Of a stretch of DNA of 64,000 nt, positions 59,324-64,000 are shown in pieces (within the stretch, counting starts at the first letter, position 1; each line of letters opens with the position of its first letter). The translations under genes were made by a program, and so were the position numbers. This DNA comes from an uncultured Lachnospiraceae bacterium. GTDB taxonomy: Bacteria > Bacillota > Clostridia > Lachnospirales > Lachnospiraceae. Location: the NCBI GenBank assembly GCA_902489645.1, contig CABUAW010000002.1, positions 1 to 64,000 of the forward strand, read 5' to 3'. The notes under the pieces were generated by a model, which worked only from the letters and a program-made list of their open reading frames with translations, was not told the origin of the DNA and searched no databases.

Positions 59324-60388
59324 CTATCCTGCATACCGTTCAAATGCCAGTTGAATCAACTTATCGACCAAAGCCCCGTTGTCAAGCCCCTTTTCGTTCC
59401 AGAGCATCGGGTACATACTGATGGAAGTAAATCCGGGCATCGTATTGATTTCATTAAAAACAATTTCATTCGTATCCTTCTCCATAAAGAAATCCACACG
59501 GGCGCAGCCAAAGCCATCCAGCGCCTTAAAAATCTTTACGGCGTCGGCGCGGACCTCTTCCAGTTTTCCCTCCGGAAAGACCGGATGTAAATCTGTTCTG
59601 GATTCCTGGTTATTGTATTTCGCATCAAACGTATAAAAATCCTCCGCCGAAAGTACTTCGCCCACATCGGAGGCCTTGGGCGCATAGCCGCCAAGAACGG
59701 CGCACTCAATCTCCCGTCCGACAATGGCTTCCTCCACGAGAATATGAATATCATGTTGAATCGCTTCGTTTAAGGCCGCAATCAGCGCGTTCCTGTCAGA
59801 CGCCTTATTTACCCCAACGGAGGAACCGGCCTTTGACGGCTTGACAAATACCGGATATGGCAGCGCCGCCTCCACTTTAGCCACGCAGGCCGCCATATCC
59901 CGCATCTCAATATGGTCAATCGGCACGTATTTTGCCTGACGGATATCCAAATCATCCACGACAATTTTTGTGTACCATTTGTCCATAGAGACACTGGAAG
60001 CCAGGACGCCGCAGCCCACATAAGGAATCTTTGCCAGCTCAAATAAGCCCTGAATCGTGCCGTCCTCGCCGTACATGCCATGAAGGACAGGGAAAACCAC
60101 ATCGACTCTTTGTTTTTGCATCGCGCCATTTTCTATAAAAACAAGACCGTGGTCCTGCTCATCGGGAGACAAAATTGCCTGAATCTGACTGTTTCGCCAT
60201 GCTCCGCTCGCCACATCGTCTATAGAATCTGTCAACAGCCAGCGGCCGTCCTTCGTAATTCCAATCAGAATCACGTCATATTTTTCCTTATTCAGCGCCT
60301 TCATAATCGTTACGCCGGACACACAGGAAACATCATGCTCAGAGGACTGTCCGCCGAATATTACGGCTACAGTTAATTTATTATTCAT
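59324..60388 (-). CDS. ddl: D-alanine--D-alanine ligase
   Basis: A 354-residue ATP-grasp ligase that joins two D-Ala for MurF. Motifs: VIFGGQSSEHDVSCVSG at the N-terminus, FVKPSKAGSSVGVNKA, ILVEEAIVGREIECAVLGG, FGCARVDFF and VFNEINTMPGFTSISMYP. The omega-loop region reads YNNQESRTDLHPVFP rather than the KY-containing loop of D-Ala-D-Ala enzymes such as E. coli DdlB (KYxxxxT is not obvious beyond DAKYNNQES), but the Phe/Tyr and overall motif fit D-Ala-D-Ala rather than D-lactate ligases. GAGG precedes ATG at 60388. Confidence 0.95.
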   Translation of the reverse strand: MNNKLTVAVIFGGQSSEHDVSCVSGVTIMKALNKEKYDVILIGITKDGRWLLTDSIDDVASGAWRNSQIQAILSPDEQDHGLVFIENGAMQKQRVDVVFPVLHGMYGEDGTIQGLFELAKIPYVGCGVLASSVSMDKWYTKIVVDDLDIRQAKYVPIDHIEMRDMAACVAKVEAALPYPVFVKPSKAGSSVGVNKASDRNALIAALNEAIQHDIHILVEEAIVGREIECAVLGGYAPKASDVGEVLSAEDFYTFDAKYNNQESRTDLHPVFPEGKLEEVRADAVKIFKALDGFGCARVDFFMEKDTNEIVFNEINTMPGFTSISMYPMLWNEKGLDNGALVDKLIQLAFERYAG

Positions 60389-60410
60389 GTTCTGCACCTC
60401 GGTTATCTAT

Positions 60411-60422
60411 CCATAATTATGG
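60411..60422. promoter_or_regulatory. palindrome in the ddl leader
   Basis: Perfect 12-base palindrome CCATAATTATGG between the ddl promoter and its start codon. It may be an operator or chance in AT-rich sequence. Confidence 0.3.
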
Positions 60423-60440
60423 TATTGTAGTTTTTTATCT

Positions 60441-60469
60441 ATTGTACCTGATTCACTCTAATTATTCAA
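60441..60469 (-). promoter_or_regulatory. promoter of ddl-murI
   Basis: Minus strand: -35 TTGAAT (60464-60469), 17-base spacer, -10 TACAAT (60441-60446), about 50 bases before the ddl ATG. Confidence 0.6.
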
Positions 60470-60509
60470 CTGCTTTCTTCCCCCGAAATCCTCCCAAAAA
60501 ACGCCTGTT

Positions 60510-62180
60510 TCAGCGCATAATCCGGGGTTTTTCGTCGTAAACATATACTTTCGGCAGAATTTCGCCCACATCTGCCGTTTCCATTTTCAGGATAACATCA
60601 TTTAAAATAACCGATGGTACGCCCAGATGTTTGCCGTTATTTTCAAACATCTCCTCCATATAAATGCCTATGGAGCCTGCCACTTCTTCATCCAGGCCGA
60701 GTATCTCCTCCCCGCTCGTCATACTTTCGCACACAAGCATCGTCCGGGCAAACTCCGGATTATTCCGCATTTCCGTCAACAGGGTTTTAAGCTTTTCCCG
60801 GTCAGCAGCCACCCCACGGCCCAGGACAATGACCTTCACCTGGCCATAGTCCAGAGATTTGCCGGACATGCTGTCGTACTTATCTTCACTTTTTTGCAGA
60901 CTGTCCGCCTCCAGGCTCACCGGCGGATATCTGACGCTGCTTCCATTTCCCGTCAGGGCCTCCAAATCGGGAAATGTATAGGTAAACCGATAGGTCTCCT
61001 CTTCTCCCAGGTCCACGCCCAGGGCCATGACAAAGGCGCGGTTTTCAAGCTCCACATAATTTTCACAGCCGGTCAGGCCGCCAATCAGGCAAAGTATGGC
61101 AATCATCACGCCGACGCTTCTCTTTCCGCCGCCCTTATCCCTGCCGCTTCGGCCGGCCGGCCCCACAAACCAGGGCACTATCCATAAAAGAACGGCCCCG
61201 GAGAAAAGCATCCACCAAAAATAAATATTTAAAAATTGCTGACGGACACCCAGCCATCCGGCCAAAACGGCCCCGGCCAGGGCACAGCTCCAAACCTTCC
61301 ACCGGTTGGCCCCCGCCTCGCCAAACCCCCAAAGTTCCGCCGTGTGGCTCAATGCGCCGGACAGACTGATAAACATGGCAAAAATCCAGAAAGACAGCAT
61401 AAGCCCGTCCTGTCTCGACAAAAAACCGCCGGGAATCCGCACAATCTGCATCAAAATCACCGTCGGCCACCGCTCCGCGACCATGCCCTCCACCGTCAGG
61501 ACCGTCACGCACAGCGCATAAATCAACACGGCCAGACCGCCGCCGATGCCAAGGGCCCATGCAAAAATTTTAAAGGGCTTTTCGTTTGGATTTTCCGGGG
61601 CGATATAAAGCATCCACTCCACCGGGGCCATCAGTACCCAGGTCACTAACGCTCCCTGGAAAATCCCCGAAAAAGAGGTTTCTGAAAAAGACAGCAGACA
61701 AAAAATATTGCCCTCCGGTATGGAAAAAAGACCGATAAGTATAATCGGTATTAATATCAGATAAAATAAAATTTCCGACAGGCGCGCCCGAACCTCAATT
61801 CCTTTGGTACTTCCATAAATCAGCACAGCCGTCATTCCGGCAATAACAAGCCATTTGGGCATGGTATATAAAAACGTTTCATTTAAAACCGACGAAAACA
61901 GACCCATAAGAAAAACAAAGGCGGCAAAACAGCGAAGCCCATAAAGCCAGCGCAGCGCCCGCCCCGGAATGTAGCGGCTTTCGCATTTTTCCAAAGTCCG
62001 GGACAACAGCGCGCCATCGATAAGCGTCAGCAAAAGTCCGAGGATAAACGCCGCAAATCCGCCCTCTCCGGCCAGTCTCGGAAGGGCCATCGGTAAAAAC
62101 AGGCAGGCTCCGGTAAATACATCTAAAATTAACAGTCGCACAGCCTGGTGATTTGAAATTTTTCCATTATTTGAAAACAT
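60510..62180 (-). CDS. fused GerB permease and shortened GerC lipoprotein (spore germination)
   Basis: A 556-residue protein. Residues 1-340 are a GerB-type amino-acid-permease-like domain with about ten membrane segments (NHQAVRLLILDVFTGACLFL, TSFSGIFQGALVTWVLMAPVEWM). Residues about 355-372 form a hydrophobic stretch ending in a lipobox-like GGLTGC, and the rest (ENYVELENRAFVMALGVDLG...) matches the N-terminal part of GerC. Only about 184 GerC residues are present of the usual about 350, then a stop and the ddl promoter. Normally GerB and GerC are separate proteins of a germinant receptor with GerA. ATG at 62180 follows GGAGGGGG; it overlaps the gerA stop by 14 bases. Confidence 0.82.
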   Translation of the reverse strand: MFSNNGKISNHQAVRLLILDVFTGACLFLPMALPRLAGEGGFAAFILGLLLTLIDGALLSRTLEKCESRYIPGRALRWLYGLRCFAAFVFLMGLFSSVLNETFLYTMPKWLVIAGMTAVLIYGSTKGIEVRARLSEILFYLILIPIILIGLFSIPEGNIFCLLSFSETSFSGIFQGALVTWVLMAPVEWMLYIAPENPNEKPFKIFAWALGIGGGLAVLIYALCVTVLTVEGMVAERWPTVILMQIVRIPGGFLSRQDGLMLSFWIFAMFISLSGALSHTAELWGFGEAGANRWKVWSCALAGAVLAGWLGVRQQFLNIYFWWMLFSGAVLLWIVPWFVGPAGRSGRDKGGGKRSVGVMIAILCLIGGLTGCENYVELENRAFVMALGVDLGEEETYRFTYTFPDLEALTGNGSSVRYPPVSLEADSLQKSEDKYDSMSGKSLDYGQVKVIVLGRGVAADREKLKTLLTEMRNNPEFARTMLVCESMTSGEEILGLDEEVAGSIGIYMEEMFENNGKHLGVPSVILNDVILKMETADVGEILPKVYVYDEKPRIMR

Positions 62181-63654
62181 CCTGCTCCCCCTCCGATTTG
62201 TAGCGTATTCGCTGCTCCTTTCTGGCAAAAACGGGCCGCTTTTTTAATTTAAATAGGGGCATACGAATCAGGCCATCCTGAAAATCCCGGTTCTCATCCG
62301 CTTTCACGGCCACGTAAGGCATGAGGTACGGAATTTTAAAGCTCTCCAGAGACGCCAGATGAATAAGAACCGTCAGTATCCCCAAAACCACACCATACAC
62401 ACCCAAAAAGGCGCCGAGAAAAATAAGATAAAATTTTACCAGACGAAAGGCCGAAGCAAAGCCCTCATTCGGTATGGTAAAGGAAGCCAGCGCTGTCAGC
62501 GCCACGATAATGACGACGATGGGGCTGACAATATTTGCGTCCACCGCAGCCTGTCCGATAATCAGGCCGCCCACAATGCCAAGGGCGCTCCCCATCGGTC
62601 CGGGCAGCCGGATTCCCGCCTCCCGCAAAAGCTCAAAGGCCAATTCCATCAACAGCACTTCCACAGGCACGGGGAAGGGAACGCCCTCCCTCGAGGCCGC
62701 AAAGGATAATTCCAGGCTGGTCGGCAGCATTTCCGGATGAAAGCAGGCCACCCCGATATAAAAAGCCGGAAGCGTCATGGCAATCAGGGCCGCCGCATAC
62801 CTTAAAATCCTTACAAAGCAGACGATACCCCATCGGTTATAATAATCATCGGCCGCCTGAAAAAAACAATTCAGGGTGGTCGGAAGCAGCAGAACCATCG
62901 GTGAATTATCCACAATCAGCGCAATCCGGCCTTCCATGACCGAAGATGCCGCCTTGTCGGGCCGCTCTGTAGACTGGAACTGGGGAAAGGGGGAATACCA
63001 TTTTTTCTCTGTCAACTGTTCCAGACTTCCGCTGTCGAAAATCCCGTCAATCTTAAACCGTTTCAAACGTTCCTGAATATCCGCCACCAGCTCCGGCCGG
63101 GCAATGCCCTCCATGTACATGACCGTAATGTCTGTCTGGGAACGGACGCCCACCTTTGTCTGTAATGTTTTCAGCCGGGTATCCCGTATCCTTCGGCGAA
63201 TCAGAACTGTGTTTGCCCGCATGGACTCGGTAAAACTGTCCTTCGGCCCCCGCACGGATACCTCCGATTCGGCGCTCTGAACGCCGCGGCTCGGAAATTG
63301 CTTACTGGATATAATCAAAGCCTTCGGGCAATCCTCCAGAAAAATCGCCGTATCCCCCGATAATACTGCCAAAATGGCGTCCTCCAGTGTCTCCGCCGCC
63401 TTCGTATCCGCCGTCGTCATGGCCCGCTCCTGCAAAAATTCAAGGATGTCTTGCTCCGGCATCCTATCCAGGTTATACATGATATTTTTCAAAAGCTCGC
63501 CTTCCACCAGCTCTCTGTCAATCATTGAATCCACATAAACCACATAAATCGGCAGCCGGGCGGCAATCATTTTCCGCTGAATCACATCCTGGCAGTTTTC
63601 AAACCGCTTTTTTAACGCCTGTATGTTCGTCTCCAATTGGCTGGATATATTCAT
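62167..63654 (-). CDS. GerA-family spore germination receptor subunit A
   Basis: A 495-residue receptor subunit of the spore inner membrane. The N-terminal soluble part (residues 1-250) has IYVVYVDSMIDRELVEGELL and ITVMYMEGIARPELVADIQERL; the C-terminal part has about five to six membrane segments, with the typical VFPVEVLLMELAFELLREAG-like segment (VPVEVLLMELAFELLREAG) and LPGPMGSALGIVGGLIIGQAAV. With the downstream GerB/C fusion it forms a nutrient germinant receptor. ATG at 63654 is eight bases from GGAGGTG; an ATG two codons upstream is possible. No forespore sigma-G promoter was recognised. Confidence 0.92.
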   Translation of the reverse strand: MNISSQLETNIQALKKRFENCQDVIQRKMIAARLPIYVVYVDSMIDRELVEGELLKNIMYNLDRMPEQDILEFLQERAMTTADTKAAETLEDAILAVLSGDTAIFLEDCPKALIISSKQFPSRGVQSAESEVSVRGPKDSFTESMRANTVLIRRRIRDTRLKTLQTKVGVRSQTDITVMYMEGIARPELVADIQERLKRFKIDGIFDSGSLEQLTEKKWYSPFPQFQSTERPDKAASSVMEGRIALIVDNSPMVLLLPTTLNCFFQAADDYYNRWGIVCFVRILRYAAALIAMTLPAFYIGVACFHPEMLPTSLELSFAASREGVPFPVPVEVLLMELAFELLREAGIRLPGPMGSALGIVGGLIIGQAAVDANIVSPIVVIIVALTALASFTIPNEGFASAFRLVKFYLIFLGAFLGVYGVVLGILTVLIHLASLESFKIPYLMPYVAVKADENRDFQDGLIRMPLFKLKKRPVFARKEQRIRYKSEGEQDVFK

Positions 63655-63671
63655 ACGCATCCCACCTCCGC

Positions 63672-63719
63672 AAAAAAAAAGAAGTCTTTGCACTAGCCTG
63701 TGCAAATGACTCCTTTTTT
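63672..63719 (-). terminator. terminator between the GntR gene and gerA
   Basis: AGTC-TTGCAC pairs with GTGCAA-GACT in an A/T-flanked hairpin with a long T-run on the minus strand. It separates gerA from the upstream regulator gene and lies against the gerA ribosome site. Confidence 0.8.
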
Positions 63720-63728
63720 ATACGCATT

Positions 63729-64000
63729 TTATTTTTTAGCCGGGACTTCCTCGTCCGTCTGGATTTTCCTCATCACCGTCAATTCCTGATTATAAACATG
63801 GCGGACAATAATATTCGTTGCCGTATCCTTATCCCGTTTGGAAATGGCCTCGATAATCGCCTCATGCTCTTCAATCAGGGTTTGATGGGCCAAATCATAT
63901 TTTAAATATTCCAGGCGGTAACGATACATCTGCTCCCGCAGATTATTCAACATCTGAATCAGCCGCAGATTCCCCGTCGCCTTATAGATAACGTCGTGAA
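63729..64000 (-). CDS. GntR-family regulator, FCD effector domain, 5' end outside the window
   Basis: Only the last about 90 codons are in the window; the frame is open to the right edge. The sequence (HDVIYKATGNLRLIQMLNNL, LIEEHEAIIEAISKRDKDTA, NIIVRHVYNQELTVMR) matches the C-terminal FCD ligand-binding domain of FadR-type GntR regulators, including the conserved Asn in ATGN and the His in EEHEAI that bind a metal. The DNA-binding domain lies beyond the edge. Target genes are unknown. Confidence 0.85.
   Translation of the reverse strand, partial: HDVIYKATGNLRLIQMLNNLREQMYRYRLEYLKYDLAHQTLIEEHEAIIEAISKRDKDTATNIIVRHVYNQELTVMRKIQTDEEVPAKK

Overview
The window looks like chromosomal DNA of a spore-forming, fermentative anaerobic Firmicute, most likely a Lachnospiraceae-type Clostridia. 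The evidence is the gene content: a uvrC-hprK-murB block, NfnAB and Hnd-type hydrogenase electron bifurcation, a gerA-type germination locus, strong GGAGG ribosome sites and sigma-A-like promoters (TTGNNN-17-TATAAT). No rRNA, tRNA, insertion sequence, prophage or CRISPR array was seen. No gene-free stretch exceeds 300 bases; the longest gaps are about 140-220 bases and hold promoters, hairpins and operator-like repeats.

Layout. 1-6654 (minus): ftsH, uvrC, hprK, a ROK glucokinase and the start of murB. 6840-8441 (plus): pyrG. 8503-10719: a Crp/Fnr-type regulator divergent from a methyltransferase across an 18-bp palindrome, then a HAD phosphatase. 10909-13193: nfnAB. 13310-14698: murF. 14846-16219: a sodium-coupled transporter. 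16272-17213: a heptad-repeat coiled-coil protein. 17385-24790: a long minus-strand run (PAS-hydrogenase, SpoIIE-type phosphatase, Nudix, M18 aminopeptidase, M48 protease, M15 lipoprotein peptidase). 24972-29989: the multimeric NAD(P)-linked [FeFe] hydrogenase operon. 30141-33425 (plus, divergent): DRTGG, SpoIIAB-like ATPase, a second hydrogenase-like sensor, DRTGG, PHP. 33535-37606: MarR plus a heterodimeric ABC exporter. 37682-39978: AEC transporter and CoA-transferase. 40105-45282: methionine-type ABC importer with a GlcD-like oxidase and an aminotransferase, next to a LysR gene. 45445-48929: lysR, nfo, a polysaccharide deacetylase and a sigma-like protein. 49027-52821: two secreted surface proteins including a six-SH3 glucosaminidase. 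53039-57030: an HMA/TauE/cupredoxin membrane protein with a two-component system. 57095-64000: fba, DUF1934, murI, ddl, a gerA/gerB-C locus and the end of a GntR gene.

How it fits together. The most striking part is 21.8-33.4 kb. A catalytic electron-bifurcating-type hydrogenase operon is flanked by two separate hydrogenase-derived proteins that look like sensors. One carries a PAS domain and is followed by a PP2C/SpoIIE phosphatase. The other has an Ala in place of the usual proton-relay Cys and sits with two DRTGG proteins, a SpoIIAB-like ATPase and a PHP phosphoesterase. Together these could form a hydrogen/redox signalling circuit that reports on hydrogenase activity; the output is not visible here.

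A second theme is the cell envelope: murB, murF, murI and ddl, peptidase and deacetylase genes, and an autolysin whose 5' region carries three 11-bp repeats fitting the WalR (YycF) box TGTWAH-N5-TGTWAH. Start codons were adjusted where a ribosome site decided between candidates; each case is noted in the entry.
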